A DNA stretch of 61,401 nucleotides. Origin: Psychrobacter sp. Ps6 (GTDB lineage Bacteria; Pseudomonadota; Gammaproteobacteria; Pseudomonadales; Moraxellaceae). The stretch covers positions 1 to 61,401 of the forward strand of contig NZ_JADQAI010000005.1 of the NCBI RefSeq assembly GCF_022129235.1, in the 5' to 3' direction. Under the pieces are notes generated by a model. That model made no database searches and had not been told where the DNA came from. It was given only the letters and a program-made list of their open reading frames with translations. Made by a program: the position numbers and the translations under genes. Each line of letters opens with the position of its first letter. Position 1 is the first letter of the stretch. This document shows, in pieces, positions 1-9,239 of the stretch.

Positions 1-693
1 TACAATAAACAGTGAAATACCTTTTGTGCCAGCAGGTGCGCCTGGTAGACGAGCCAATACAATATGAATAATATTGCTGGTTAAGTCATGCTCACCGGCA
101 GAGATGAAAATCTTTTGACCAGTAATGCTATAGCTGCCATCTTCTTTAGGCTCAGCTTTGGTACGGATAATACCCAAGTCAGAACCAGCATGGGCTTCAG
201 TAAGACACATAGTGCCCGACCATTCGCCAGTAACCATTTTTTCTAGGTAAGTTTGTTTTTGCTCGTCAGTACCATGATGCTCGATGGTCTGAATAGCACC
301 ATGTGATAGGCCAGGGTACATAGAGAATGACCAGTTGGCGGTACCAACCATTTCATTAATGACAGTAGACAATGAAAACGGCATGTTTTGACCACCAAAT
401 GCTTCTTCAGCAGATAAAGCAGGGAAGCCAAGCTCACAATACGCGTCATAAGCTTCTTTAAAGCCTTTTGGCGTGGTGACCTTACCATTGTCAAACTTAC
501 AGCCTTCAGCATCACCGCTTTGGTTCAGTGGTGACAGTTCGTTTTCAGCAAAGCTTGCAGCCATTTCAAATAGGCTGTCCATTAGCTCGCGGTCAGCTTC
601 TTGGAACGCTGGTAATGTTTTGTAATGGCTTTCACTATCGAGTAGTTCATGCATAACGAATTGGATATCACGTAAGGGCGCTTTGTATTGCAT
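1..693 (-). CDS. Acyl-CoA dehydrogenase, AcdA/DmdC-like (partial, N-terminal 231 residues)
   Basis: Flavin enzyme that introduces the alpha-beta double bond into acyl-CoA, the first step of a beta-oxidation-like cycle. The reading frame starts at ATG 693 and runs off the left edge, so only about 231 of an expected roughly 600 residues are present. The opening residues MQYKAPLRDIQFVMHELL fit the short N-terminal extension domain typical of the long AcdA/DmdC group. The acyl-CoA dehydrogenase signature MCLTEAHAGSDLG follows at about residue 165. A strong ribosome binding site (AGGACAGGAAG) precedes the ATG. The substrate (fatty acyl-CoA or 3-methylmercaptopropionyl-CoA) cannot be told from this part. 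The family call is secure; the specific function is not. Confidence 0.9.
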   Translation of the reverse strand, partial: MQYKAPLRDIQFVMHELLDSESHYKTLPAFQEADRELMDSLFEMAASFAENELSPLNQSGDAEGCKFDNGKVTTPKGFKEAYDAYCELGFPALSAEEAFGGQNMPFSLSTVINEMVGTANWSFSMYPGLSHGAIQTIEHHGTDEQKQTYLEKMVTGEWSGTMCLTEAHAGSDLGIIRTKAEPKEDGSYSITGQKIFISAGEHDLTSNIIHIVLARLPGAPAGTKGISLFIV

Positions 694-1247
694 AACTTCC
701 TGTCCTTTTTGGAATGTAACCGATCATAGCCAATAATGAGCATATGGTCGCACTATCCTCTAGTGCGTTATTCTTACCTAGCCAGTCTGGAAATCTAAAC
801 AAATGATAAACAGTGAAGCAGGTCAACCATGCTATCGATTACATAAAATAGTGTTAAAAAGAATGGTGATTGTCAGAGTCGAAGAAAGATTAAATGTGCT
901 CTAACAAATTCACTATAAAAGATAGGCTTTCATAGGCGAATATACAAGTTTGGTGACAGGACTGATAAGTCATGAACCTATCTTGCATCGGTTATGCAAT
1001 CGACGTTAGGCGCAGTTTTGATCGTTAATAACTCTATGAAAAAGCTAGTGATACAAGGCAGAATCTATCCCTTGAATTACTGGATATAAAATAAAAGGCA
1101 ATATCGACCAAATAAAGAAAAACCGCTTTTAGAGCAAATGCACCAACAAGCGGTCTTGTGATATTTAACAAACGTGAGTATTTGATAGCCACCCAATGCA
1201 TGAGTGTGTCAAGCCCAGCCATGATGGAAGGGCAAATATCAAGATAT
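694..1247. other. Intergenic region with a terminator and a repeat-like fragment
   Basis: There is no convincing gene in these 554 bases. The left part is the upstream region of the acyl-CoA dehydrogenase. Positions 1032-1062 (CTCTATGAAA, then GATACAAGGCA) share short blocks with the palindromic element at 47250-47356. Positions 1116-1155 hold a terminator for the minus-strand gene that ends at 1248. Confidence 0.5.
1116..1155 (-). terminator. Terminator of the PAS-GGDEF-EAL gene
   Basis: Read on the minus strand, ACCGCTT and AAGCGGT form a stem with a 19-base loop, followed by TTTTTC. It lies about 95 bases after the stop codon of the gene ending at 1248. Confidence 0.6.
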
Positions 1248-2963
1248 CTATGATTGGGCAGTATATTGTTTGACCAGCATCTCAGTGGCAACATCAGCGG
1301 GCACAGGTTTGCCAAACCAATAGCCTTGTCCATTTTTGCAACCCATGTCCAGTAACACATCGCGCTGCTGTTCATTTTCTATACCTTCTGCCACTACATG
1401 CATGTCTAGAGCATCTGCCAAGTCTAGAATGGCTTTTACAATGGCATGCTGAGTACGGTCGGTATCAATTTTTGAGATAAAGCTCTTATCAATTTTGATA
1501 AAATCAAAGGGGTATTCTTGCAGGTAACTCAAGGATGCATAACCCGTACCAAAATCATCTAAGGCAAGACAAACGCCCAATTCTTTGAGGGAGTTGAGTT
1601 GTTTTCTGACATCGTCATGGCGCTGAATCAAAGAGGATTCGGTCACTTCGATATGCAACTGACACGCTGCAATATTGTGCTGTACCAATAGGCCGCTCAC
1701 CATATCAAAAAATTCAGGATGACTAAATTCAGCAGCATCAGCATTGATACAGATATGCTGACAAAAACCTTGCTGTCGCCATTCAGATAACTGGTTAGCA
1801 ATCTTGTTAGCCATCTGTGAAAACAGCTCAAACGATAGCTTATGGGTCAAAATAGCATCGATAAAATGTTTTGGTTTTAGTAGGCCGCGAGTAGGATGTT
1901 GCCAGCGAACCAGTGCTTCAAATCCCGTAACTATTCCAGTATCCAATAAAAATTTTGGTTGATAATACGGTACGAACTGTCCTTCAGCCGCCGCTGCTCT
2001 CAGATCAGCTTCTAACTGTAGGCTACCTGAAGTGGCTTTTTCAATCGTTTTGTCATACCAACGGATATCATCGCCGCCGTGTTGTTTGACATATTGTAAG
2101 GCTTTCTCTGCTTTGGTCAATAAGCCTGTTGCCTGAGCATCGTTTTTAGGAAAGTAACTGACCCCAACAGAGACATGGCAATAGATATGGGCGTCCGTTA
2201 CCGCTTTCTCAGTCATAGTAAAGGGAAGCTCGCACATTTGCATGAGCGTATCTAGCTGATGACGCACTATATTGCCATCTTTACACTCAAACAGTAAGGC
2301 AAAATCATCACCACCAAAATGAGAAAAGCAGCGTAAATTTTCTAGTTCGAGGGTTTTGACTCGCTCTACAAAGCTCTGTATTAACGAGTTAACGCCATCA
2401 GAACCCAACAAGCTTGCAAGGTTACGATAGCGGTCAATATTTAAACGTACAAGGACAACCTCTTGATAGGTATCTAATAAAATATCACTGGCCTGACTCA
2501 AAAATACTTTACGATTAGGCAATCCAGTGAGCTGATCGTAGTTGAGTAAATGAGCAACCTGCTTTTGATCTTTAACGACCGACGACATGTCGCGTAGCAT
2601 ACCCACATGATAGACAGCTTGATCGATACAAATTTTACGATAGGTAATATGACAATCGATAGTCTCTCCATAGCGATTGGCCATTGAAAAGTCCATCTCG
2701 TAAAAACCAGACTCTTTTAAATTGCTCTTGATGTCTTTTAAGATAAGCTGCTCTTCTTCTGACAAAAATTCAGCCACGTAAATACCAAGTGGCCGACCAA
2801 CCAAAAATGACTCTTTATAGCCAATCATAAGCTCATAGCTGGCATTGACAGATAGATAGCGTAAATTGCTATCTAATACAAAAACAGCATCTTCGATCTG
2901 CTCACACAGTTGGGCCATAAGTTGCTGTTTAATCGATACTGGAATGGGGTCAAAGTTGCTCAT
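1248..2963 (-). CDS. PAS-GGDEF-EAL protein, probable c-di-GMP phosphodiesterase
   Basis: A 571-residue cytoplasmic signalling protein without membrane segments. An N-terminal PAS domain (about 10-125) is followed by a GGDEF domain (about 135-300) and an EAL domain (about 315-565). The cyclase motif is GGDDF at about residue 216 rather than GGDEF, and the inhibitory RxxD site is missing upstream of it (ExxR at that position). The EAL domain keeps the residues expected for catalysis: EALVRW at about 349, DDFGTGYASL, KIDKSFI and AEGIE. I therefore infer hydrolysis of c-di-GMP, with the GGDDF domain perhaps regulatory. The PAS ligand is unknown. It stands alone between rsmE, in the same orientation, and its own terminator. 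Confidence 0.92.
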   Translation of the reverse strand: MSNFDPIPVSIKQQLMAQLCEQIEDAVFVLDSNLRYLSVNASYELMIGYKESFLVGRPLGIYVAEFLSEEEQLILKDIKSNLKESGFYEMDFSMANRYGETIDCHITYRKICIDQAVYHVGMLRDMSSVVKDQKQVAHLLNYDQLTGLPNRKVFLSQASDILLDTYQEVVLVRLNIDRYRNLASLLGSDGVNSLIQSFVERVKTLELENLRCFSHFGGDDFALLFECKDGNIVRHQLDTLMQMCELPFTMTEKAVTDAHIYCHVSVGVSYFPKNDAQATGLLTKAEKALQYVKQHGGDDIRWYDKTIEKATSGSLQLEADLRAAAAEGQFVPYYQPKFLLDTGIVTGFEALVRWQHPTRGLLKPKHFIDAILTHKLSFELFSQMANKIANQLSEWRQQGFCQHICINADAAEFSHPEFFDMVSGLLVQHNIAACQLHIEVTESSLIQRHDDVRKQLNSLKELGVCLALDDFGTGYASLSYLQEYPFDFIKIDKSFISKIDTDRTQHAIVKAILDLADALDMHVVAEGIENEQQRDVLLDMGCKNGQGYWFGKPVPADVATEMLVKQYTAQS

Positions 2964-3123
2964 AATAATGTCTCACAAAAAATAAAGGCTTATAAAAAAT
3001 AAGTACTGTGATTCAATTTACTAAATTAGAACTAAGATCACTTTTGATTCTACACAATATAAAACAAAAGTTCTATTTTAAAGTATCTATAAACGATAGT
3101 AAATCTCATTACTGATACCAATT

Positions 3124-3990
3124 TTAACCATACAAAGCGAGTAAAGTAGTCAATGCAACCACGGGCGCTGTCTCTGTACGTAATACTCTACTGCCAATTT
3201 GCCAAGGTATAAAACCTACAGATTCTGCTTTTTGACACTCATCGTCACTGAGACCGCCTTCAGGGCCAATCAATAGTTCAATATAAGGGGATTGTTGCTT
3301 GAGAACCGAGGCCAGTCTCTCTGGTTTAGCAGGTTGTCCTGCCGCAGGCACACTCATCTGCATACGTAGATCTGCAGCGCTACGTAGCACCTGATAATAA
3401 ATGTCTTGACTGAGTATAGAGACGATGGGGCTGACCATTTTTGCCATATTCAAAGCATTAGACGCAGGTTGGTTTAGCCATTCATGGATAGATAGTGGGG
3501 CAAGTATAATAGGTGGGCGATTGAGGCCGCATTGCTCGCAGGCTGCTATAGCGACTTGTTGCCAGTGAGCCAGTTTCTTGTTGACTTGGGCGGGTTTTAG
3601 ATTGACCTCGCCATGATGACTGCTCAGCAATTGAATAGCCGTGACACCAAGCTCTGTTGCTTTTTGGATTGCGTAATCCATACGCTCACCGCGGCTCATT
3701 ACTAAGCCAATTTTGCTAATAATAGGCGCCGTGCGATCATCCTTTAGATGAGTGAGGAGGGTAGCCGTCGCGTTTTTTTTACTGATTGTTTGTAGCTCTA
3801 CTTTATATTCACCACCAAATCCATCGAACAAGATACCTTGATCACCGATATTTGCACGCAGCACTCGGCACCAATGATGGACGATGCTATCTGGCAACTC
3901 AACGTGGCTCCCTAGAGGTAGGTCACCCAGCTTAGGTAAGGGTAGGGCATCAGTGTTGTCGTTATTAATGGCATAAAAAAAACGTCGCAC
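3124..3990 (-). CDS. rsmE: 16S rRNA (uracil1498-N3)-methyltransferase
   Basis: A 288-residue SPOUT-class methyltransferase that methylates N3 of U1498 in 16S rRNA using S-adenosylmethionine. Hallmarks are the AdoMet-binding knot residues LLIGPEGGLSDDE near residue 240 and the C-terminal SRVLRTETAPVVALTTLLA. The N-terminal PUA-like part contains HHWCRVLRANIGD. It is somewhat longer than the E. coli protein (about 243 residues), with extra sequence in the middle. The start is a GTG at 3990 (coding MRRFFYAI) with AGGA about ten bases upstream. It is probably transcribed alone or with unseen minus-strand partners. Confidence 0.95.
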   Translation of the reverse strand: MRRFFYAINNDNTDALPLPKLGDLPLGSHVELPDSIVHHWCRVLRANIGDQGILFDGFGGEYKVELQTISKKNATATLLTHLKDDRTAPIISKIGLVMSRGERMDYAIQKATELGVTAIQLLSSHHGEVNLKPAQVNKKLAHWQQVAIAACEQCGLNRPPIILAPLSIHEWLNQPASNALNMAKMVSPIVSILSQDIYYQVLRSAADLRMQMSVPAAGQPAKPERLASVLKQQSPYIELLIGPEGGLSDDECQKAESVGFIPWQIGSRVLRTETAPVVALTTLLALYG

Positions 3991-4206
3991 GTGGTCTTAT
4001 TCCTATTATTTAATTGTGAGCAGTTATTATTGACCCAGTAGAATATCATTTGATGCTAATAAAGGCATTCCTTTTATGATAATTACTGCTAGATAACAGC
4101 GCTCAACGGATAAATGACATTATCATATAGTAAGAACAATTTAAGAAACACATTAAGATGAAACGTATTTTTTGATACCTGAATGCCCAGTAGACAAAAT
4201 TTTCCA

Positions 4207-4239
4207 ATAAAAAAACTGGCATTCCGAAGAGCGCCAGTT
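4207..4239 (-). terminator. Terminator of the ahcY-metF operon
   Basis: On the minus strand, AACTGGC and GCCAGTT pair around a 12-base loop that contains CTTCGG, followed by a run of seven T. It lies about 40 bases beyond the metF stop. Confidence 0.85.
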
Positions 4240-4278
4240 AGTTATAGATTCATTATATATTTGCTTAATTATCAAGTA

Positions 4279-5127
4279 TTAAGCAATAAGTCCTAATGCT
4301 TCAACCAAGCGTTTATTTGGCTCAACTTTGTTCATGCTGTAAAAATGCATGGCCGGCACGCCTTCGCTCATTAAGCGCTCACATAAGCGATACACCACAT
4401 CAAAACCAAACTCACGAATAGATTTGCTGTCATCGCCAAAGTCGGCTAATCGCTTACGCACATAACGTGGAATATCAGCGCCACAGCTATCAGCAAAGCG
4501 TATCAGATTGCTAGAGTTGGTGATCGGCATGATGCCAGCTACCAATGGCTGGGCAGTGGTATCGATACCGCGCTTTTCTAACGTGTCACGCAAATACAGA
4601 TAGCTATCTGCATTATAAAAGAACTGCGTAATCGATGCATTGGCACCAGCGCGGTACTTATTCACCAAGTTGTCGACATCAAACTCAAAGCTACGCGCTT
4701 GTGGATGCATCTCAGGGTAGGCCGCCACTTCGATATGGAAGTGATCACCTGAGTACTCACGAATGAACTTGACCAAATCTACTGCAAATGGCAGCTCACC
4801 CATGCCAACCTGACCTGACGGTAAGTCGCCACGCAATGCGACAAGACGTCTGATGCCTAAGCTTTTATAAAACTCAAGCAACTCAGCAATTTCTGCTTTG
4901 TCATCACCGATACAAGACATATGCGGCGCAATTTCAGTGTCTCCGCGCGCGTTTAGTGCTTGTACGATGTCTAAGGTACGGCTACGAGTTGAACCGCCCG
5001 CACCATAGGTCACCGAAAAATACGCTGGTGACAACTTATTCAGCTCATCATAAGTACTGAGAAGCTTTTCGTGACCTTGCTCGGTTTTTGCAGGAAAGAA
5101 CTCAAAGGAGAAAGCAGGCTTACTCAC
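4279..5127 (-). CDS. metF: Methylenetetrahydrofolate reductase
   Basis: Flavoprotein that reduces 5,10-methylene-THF to 5-methyl-THF, the methyl donor for methionine synthesis. The N-terminal FSFEFFPAKTEQGHEKLL is the family signature. AGGSTRSRTLD, LRGDLP and the QFFYNADSY segment are the other conserved blocks. I place the start at GTG 5127 (282 residues) because AAGGAG lies seven bases upstream. An in-frame ATG at 5187 would put 20 extra residues inside the end of ahcY and ahead of FSFEFF. The metF ribosome binding site overlaps the ahcY stop codon, with only 13 bases between the two genes. The pair is therefore one transcript, under the leader described upstream of ahcY. Confidence 0.96.
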   Translation of the reverse strand: MSKPAFSFEFFPAKTEQGHEKLLSTYDELNKLSPAYFSVTYGAGGSTRSRTLDIVQALNARGDTEIAPHMSCIGDDKAEIAELLEFYKSLGIRRLVALRGDLPSGQVGMGELPFAVDLVKFIREYSGDHFHIEVAAYPEMHPQARSFEFDVDNLVNKYRAGANASITQFFYNADSYLYLRDTLEKRGIDTTAQPLVAGIMPITNSSNLIRFADSCGADIPRYVRKRLADFGDDSKSIREFGFDVVYRLCERLMSEGVPAMHFYSMNKVEPNKRLVEALGLIA

Positions 5128-5140
5128 AGTCAGGCTCCTT

Positions 5141-6565
5141 TTAGTATTTGTAAGCGTCAGGTTTGAATGGACCTTCGACAGGCACACCCAGATACTCAGC
5201 TTGCTTTTCAGTCAGTTTAGTTAGCGTACCGTTAAAACCTGCAACCATCGCAGCGGCCACTTCTTCGTCTAACTTCTTAGGCAATACTTTTACGTATAGG
5301 TTGTCAGTACGTTGGTCAGCTGGCAAGTCAGCGAATTTTTCTTCGAACAGATACATTTGAGCCAATACTTGGTTGGCAAATGAGCCGTCCATGACGCGTG
5401 ATGGGTGACCAGTAGCATTACCTAGGTTAACCAGACGACCTTCAGCAAGCAAGATCAAATAATCGTTTTCATCATCTGAGCGGAAGATTTGATGAACTTG
5501 TGGCTTGATCTCAACCCAGCGCCAGTTATCACGCATAAACTGTGTGTCAATTTCAGTATCAAAGTGACCGATGTTACAAACGACTGCACCAGGCTTAAGG
5601 GCTGCTAGCATATGTCTATCACAAACGTGATAGTTACCAGTCGTGGTGACGATCATGTCAGTGTCTTCAAGCAAGCGCTTGTTGATGCTGTCTGCGCCGC
5701 CCGTGTTGTCACCGTCGATGTATGGTGATAATACTTCAAAACCGTCCATACATGCCTGCATCGCACAGATAGGGTCAACTTCTGAGACGCGTACGATCAT
5801 GCCTTCTTGGCGTAAGCTTTGTGTAGAGCCTTTGCCTACATCACCATAACCGATAACCAGCGCACGACGACCAGCAAGGAACATGTCAGTGGCGCGTTTG
5901 ATAGCGTCATTTAAGCTATGACGGCAGCCATATTTGTTGTCGTTTTTAGATTTGGTCACAGCATCGTTGACGTTGATAGCAGGCACCTTTAATGTACCTT
6001 TGTTCAACATCTCAACCAAACGGTGTACACCAGTGGTGGTCTCTTCTGAGATACCATGGATGTTGTCAAGAAGCTCAGCATACTCATCGTGAATCAAAGC
6101 GGTCAAATCACCACCATCATCCAAGATTAAGTTGGCATCCCAAAGTTGACCTGAGGCTTCACCGCCAACGTGTACTTGCTGACGCAAGCACCATTCATAC
6201 TCTTCTTCTGTTTCGCCTTTCCACGCATAAACAGGGATACCAGCAGCAGCAATCGCAGCAGCAGCATGGTCTTGCGTTGAGAAGATGTTACATGAGGTCC
6301 AGCGGACTTCCGCACCTAGCGCGACTAGTGTCTCGATGAGGACAGCAGTTTGAATGGTCATGTGGATACAGCCAGCGATTTTAGCGCCTTTAAGCGGCTG
6401 GTCTGCTTCGTAGCGACGACGCAAGCCCATTAGAGCAGGCATTTCAGCTTCGGCAAGGGTGATTTCACGGCGGCCGTAATCAGCAAGGCTGATATCAGCG
6501 ACTTTATAGTCAGTGAAAGAGGGATCGATCGTATGGGCAGATGGTGTAGTAGACACTGCGTCCAT
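5141..6565 (-). CDS. ahcY: Adenosylhomocysteinase (SAH hydrolase)
   Basis: NAD-dependent enzyme that splits S-adenosylhomocysteine into adenosine and homocysteine, relieving product inhibition of methyltransferases. The 474-residue protein is full length. It shows the substrate-site segments ([44 protein letters not shown]), the Rossmann motif [17 protein letters not shown], and the usual C-terminal KPDAYKY. The start at ATG 6565 has AGGAG eight bases upstream. It is the first gene of an ahcY-metF operon. The 5' leader carries an SAH riboswitch, so the gene should be induced by its own substrate. Confidence 0.98.
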   Translation of the reverse strand: MDAVSTTPSAHTIDPSFTDYKVADISLADYGRREITLAEAEMPALMGLRRRYEADQPLKGAKIAGCIHMTIQTAVLIETLVALGAEVRWTSCNIFSTQDHAAAAIAAAGIPVYAWKGETEEEYEWCLRQQVHVGGEASGQLWDANLILDDGGDLTALIHDEYAELLDNIHGISEETTTGVHRLVEMLNKGTLKVPAINVNDAVTKSKNDNKYGCRHSLNDAIKRATDMFLAGRRALVIGYGDVGKGSTQSLRQEGMIVRVSEVDPICAMQACMDGFEVLSPYIDGDNTGGADSINKRLLEDTDMIVTTTGNYHVCDRHMLAALKPGAVVCNIGHFDTEIDTQFMRDNWRWVEIKPQVHQIFRSDDENDYLILLAEGRLVNLGNATGHPSRVMDGSFANQVLAQMYLFEEKFADLPADQRTDNLYVKVLPKKLDEEVAAAMVAGFNGTLTKLTEKQAEYLGVPVEGPFKPDAYKY

Positions 6566-6611
6566 AATATGCTCCTATCAGTGGTTAACGAATGATAAAA
6601 AGAATAAAAAC

Positions 6612-6750
6612 GCAGGTGCCGTTGTTTGCGCTGTGAGCGACCAAAGACATGGTCTCTCGACAGTTAACCGAGCCTAACATAACCTGTGATTGCATAACTA
6701 TAGAATGTTAATGCAGTAAATCACTATTATGGCGCAACACCTCTCGGAGG
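6612..6750 (-). promoter_or_regulatory. S-adenosylhomocysteine (SAH) riboswitch upstream of ahcY-metF
   Basis: Read on the minus strand, the RNA begins CCGAGAGGTGTTGC and later has AGGCTCGG, giving the P1 pairing CCGAG/CTCGG. These match the conserved core of the SAH riboswitch class (GAG, GYGYUGC, AGGCUCG). The segment AGGTGTT (about 6738-6744) can pair with GGCACCT (6614-6620) as the class-defining pseudoknot. Relative to the usual GAGCGCU/GGCGCUC pairing, both strands have changed together. Between them lie an extended P2 arm (GTGATT/AATCAC, then TGCAT/ATGCA) and an optional P3 hairpin (CTGT..GAG..GACC/GGTC..CTC..ACAG). The pseudoknot ends about 45 bases before the ahcY start. Family membership is recognition by eye; ligand binding is inference. 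Confidence 0.9.
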
Positions 6751-6755
6751 TCGTT

Positions 6756-6784
6756 ATTGTAATAGATGAGTGGTTAATTGTCAC
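6756..6784 (-). promoter_or_regulatory. Sigma-70 promoter of ahcY-metF
   Basis: On the minus strand, GTGACA (-35, 6779-6784) and TACAAT (-10, 6756-6761) are separated by exactly 17 bases. The predicted start at about 6749 coincides with the 5' edge of the riboswitch P1 helix. Confidence 0.7.
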
Positions 6785-6847
6785 CTATTGACTGAGATAA
6801 ATGACAAGCAATCATGGCATAAGTACCTGTATATTTTTCATAGGTAT

Positions 6848-6876
6848 AAAAAAGGCCACCTGTAGATGACCTTTTA
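6848..6876 (-). terminator. Terminator of the TonB receptor gene
   Basis: On the minus strand, AAAGGTCA and TGGCCTTT form an eight-pair stem with one G-T pair, followed by T residues, about 40 bases past the stop at 6917. Confidence 0.75.
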
Positions 6877-6916
6877 TATTTAAACAAGCGCTAGAGTTTT
6901 ATAGTGCTAAGTCAGC

Positions 6917-8839
6917 TTAGTACCAGTTGTAAGTTAGAGAGGTAAAGTAGTTAGTGCCGTCAGTGCTGTATTCTGTGCCGAACTGATTAGATAACATGTA
7001 ATCTTCGTCAGTGATATTGTCAACGCGCAAATTAGCACGAAGATTAGGTGTAATGTAAACAGAGCCACTTAAGTTTAGTAAGGTGTAATCATCTAACTTA
7101 GTTGTATTTGCAGCGTCGGAAAATCTTTCGTCGGTATACTTAGCTTCTAATCGTACATCAAACTTTGGCTGTTGATAGCCTACATAAATTGAACCGCTAT
7201 TTTTAGGGCGGTAAACGAGGTAATTACCATAAGTAGGCTCACCAAATGCAGGTTTTATAGGGTTTCTATCTTCTGCGTCTAAATAATTATATCCAAAGCC
7301 AAATAAGAAAGAATTGATTTGCCAATCTGACGTTAAACTTAAGCCTTTGATCTTTGCTTCTCCGATATTTTCCCCAGATGCTATTAAGTTTTCTGCATCA
7401 GTATGGTAACCAGTAAGTCGTGATAGCTGATTATCAGTGACATACTCCACGAAGATTTCGGTGTTCTTAGTGGTTTCAGGTTTTAAGTTTGGGTTTTCAT
7501 AGCCTGGGAAGTATAGATCGTTAAACGTAGGAGCACGAAACCCTGTGGCATAACTTGTACCAATACGTACACCCTTCAACGGACGTATAGCAGCACCTAT
7601 ATTGTAGGTGCTTTCATTGCCATATTGGGAATTATCATCAACACGGTAATTAGCTTGCAAGTCGTAATACGTGTCGGCTAATTGGTAGCCGATAAAAGCA
7701 CTTTTTATAGTGCGGCTATCGACATCGTATTCAGTAGTAGAGTCTATCTTTTGCTTTAGGTGTTCAAGTCCCAAAATCGCATGACCATCACCTGCTTTAA
7801 TTTGGCTCTCTAAACGTGCATGGTCTTGCTCAGTATCAAAAACAGTGCTGTTATTTAAATCATTACCATCTTCATAAGTAGAGATTTTATCGATACTACG
7901 ACCATAGCTTAGCTTAGTAGTAGCAAGATCGTTAATATGTTCAATAAATGCTGTTGCTGAACCATTTTTCTGATCACTATGAGCATCAGGATGTACAGCT
8001 CCAGTTGTCCAATCAGCAAAACCATCAAATTCAGACGTTGATTTGTTGTATAAAGCGCTTAGACCTGCTTTTACATTAGGTGCGATTTTTTTTGTCACAG
8101 CAAGGCTTGCGGAAGTCATATTAAATCCATCGTCATCTGGATTGAAATTGCTTCCAGTTTCGACAGCATTGAAACCATCAGTATCAGTATGACTAATGCC
8201 TAAGCTAAGCGTTGTATCTTGATTGGTAAATTGACCATTTACTCCCAAGTTATAGAGGTTGTGAGACCCTGCTCCCGCCGTGACTGAAACGTTGTTTTGC
8301 TCGATGTTAGAGCCTTTGGTAAATATTTGAATGACACCGCCCATAGCGTCAGAGCCATATATACTAGAGCCTGATGCACCATATAGTATTTCGATACGGT
8401 CAATTTGATCAGCAGAAAGTAAGTTTAATGCTGGCGTGCCTAAAGAAATAGAGCTATAGCGGATGCCATCAATAAGTACAAGTATCTGCTTGCTATCGTA
8501 ACCGCGCATGTAAAAGTTACTAACACTTCCCATACCACCACTTTGAGTAATGTTGATGCCCGGTTGATTCTTTAATACATCTGTTACGGTTTGACCTTGA
8601 TAACGTTGTAGCTCTTCCTTATCAATGACGCGAGTTTGTGCAATCACATTACTGGTTTTAATGGGTGTGCGAGTCGCTGTCACGACAATTTTATCAAGCT
8701 CAACTTGTGGCATCTCGCTATCGTTAGTATTAGTTACATCAGAGGTCGCCGCCATCGCTGTGTTGACTGCAAATAAACCAAGTGCGCTTAAGACACTTAG
8801 GCGAAGATAGGTACGTGAAGATGAGCGTGATAAAGACAT
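6917..8839 (-). CDS. TonB-dependent outer membrane receptor, BtuB-like
   Basis: A 640-residue outer membrane active transporter. A signal peptide (hydrophobic LRLSVLSALGLFAV, cut after NTAMA) is followed by a TonB box-like region (DKIVVTATRTP). The plug domain spans about 60-170 (VTDVLKNQPGINI, YMRGYDSKQILVLIDG, GASGSSIYGSDAMGGVIQI). A beta-barrel follows and ends in the aromatic residue expected of outer membrane proteins (NWY). The plug is closest to the cobalamin receptor BtuB, but I see no cobalamin riboswitch upstream, so the substrate stays open (B12, siderophore or other chelate). I prefer ATG 8839 over an in-frame ATG 39 bases upstream because it places a normal signal peptide at the N-terminus. 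It is monocistronic with its own terminator. Confidence 0.92.
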   Translation of the reverse strand: MSLSRSSSRTYLRLSVLSALGLFAVNTAMAATSDVTNTNDSEMPQVELDKIVVTATRTPIKTSNVIAQTRVIDKEELQRYQGQTVTDVLKNQPGINITQSGGMGSVSNFYMRGYDSKQILVLIDGIRYSSISLGTPALNLLSADQIDRIEILYGASGSSIYGSDAMGGVIQIFTKGSNIEQNNVSVTAGAGSHNLYNLGVNGQFTNQDTTLSLGISHTDTDGFNAVETGSNFNPDDDGFNMTSASLAVTKKIAPNVKAGLSALYNKSTSEFDGFADWTTGAVHPDAHSDQKNGSATAFIEHINDLATTKLSYGRSIDKISTYEDGNDLNNSTVFDTEQDHARLESQIKAGDGHAILGLEHLKQKIDSTTEYDVDSRTIKSAFIGYQLADTYYDLQANYRVDDNSQYGNESTYNIGAAIRPLKGVRIGTSYATGFRAPTFNDLYFPGYENPNLKPETTKNTEIFVEYVTDNQLSRLTGYHTDAENLIASGENIGEAKIKGLSLTSDWQINSFLFGFGYNYLDAEDRNPIKPAFGEPTYGNYLVYRPKNSGSIYVGYQQPKFDVRLEAKYTDERFSDAANTTKLDDYTLLNLSGSVYITPNLRANLRVDNITDEDYMLSNQFGTEYSTDGTNYFTSLTYNWY

Positions 8840-9239
8840 GGTTGATTCCAAAGTAATCAAATGAAAAAATGCAGACATAAGAAATAACTATTAAAACGTA
8901 AAAGGTATCAAAATTTACAAAAAACAGTATATAAGCAAAACTGCGCTCATTATCTATAAAAGTTTCGTCTTTATAAACCACTTTAACCTAATGTTTCTTC
9001 ACCATAGGGTGAATATAATTCATGATGAGATGCTAGTTATTCGTTAGATAGCTACTTTTTTATTAATGTCTATCAATTTCAGTAAGCGGACGAGACTGTA
9101 CAGAGCGATAAAATAATTGACTCACACAGTTAGCGACAAAAACGTATAATCAAAAGCACTGCTGTTATAAATAATTGTTATCATAGTGCGGATATTATGT
9201 GTTCTTCATTGTGCCACTCATAAAGTTAAGAGGTTTGTT
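8840..9239. other. Divergent intergenic region (TonB receptor / MscS channel)
   Basis: About 400 bases hold the upstream regions of both genes. A good -10 hexamer (TATAAT, 9145-9150) serves the plus strand. I found no cobalamin-riboswitch core and no convincing full Fur box. Confidence 0.5.
9145..9150 (+). promoter_or_regulatory. Probable -10 element of the MscS gene
   Basis: A perfect TATAAT lies about 90 bases before the preferred start codon. No good -35 sits at 16-18 bases; a TTGACT occurs 22 bases upstream, which is too far. The call rests on the -10 only. Confidence 0.4.

Noticed and set aside
1034..1375. Hydrophobic open frame on the minus strand overlapping the end of the GGDEF-EAL gene
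   Set aside because: It has no ribosome binding site, overlaps a real gene in another frame and is crossed by a terminator hairpin.
5992..6339. 115-residue plus-strand frame opposite ahcY
   Set aside because: It is fully antisense to a well-conserved enzyme and has a composition unlike real proteins (Gln/His runs).
8739..8981. 80-residue minus-strand frame at the start of the TonB receptor
   Set aside because: It overlaps the receptor signal sequence in another frame and has no ribosome binding site.
8840..9000. Cobalamin riboswitch expected for a BtuB-like gene
   Set aside because: I looked for the conserved B12 box in the upstream region and found nothing like it.
9166..9186. Possible Fur box (ATAATT-G-TTATCA) upstream of the MscS gene
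   Set aside because: It matches too few positions of the 19-base consensus and has no link to iron genes on that strand.
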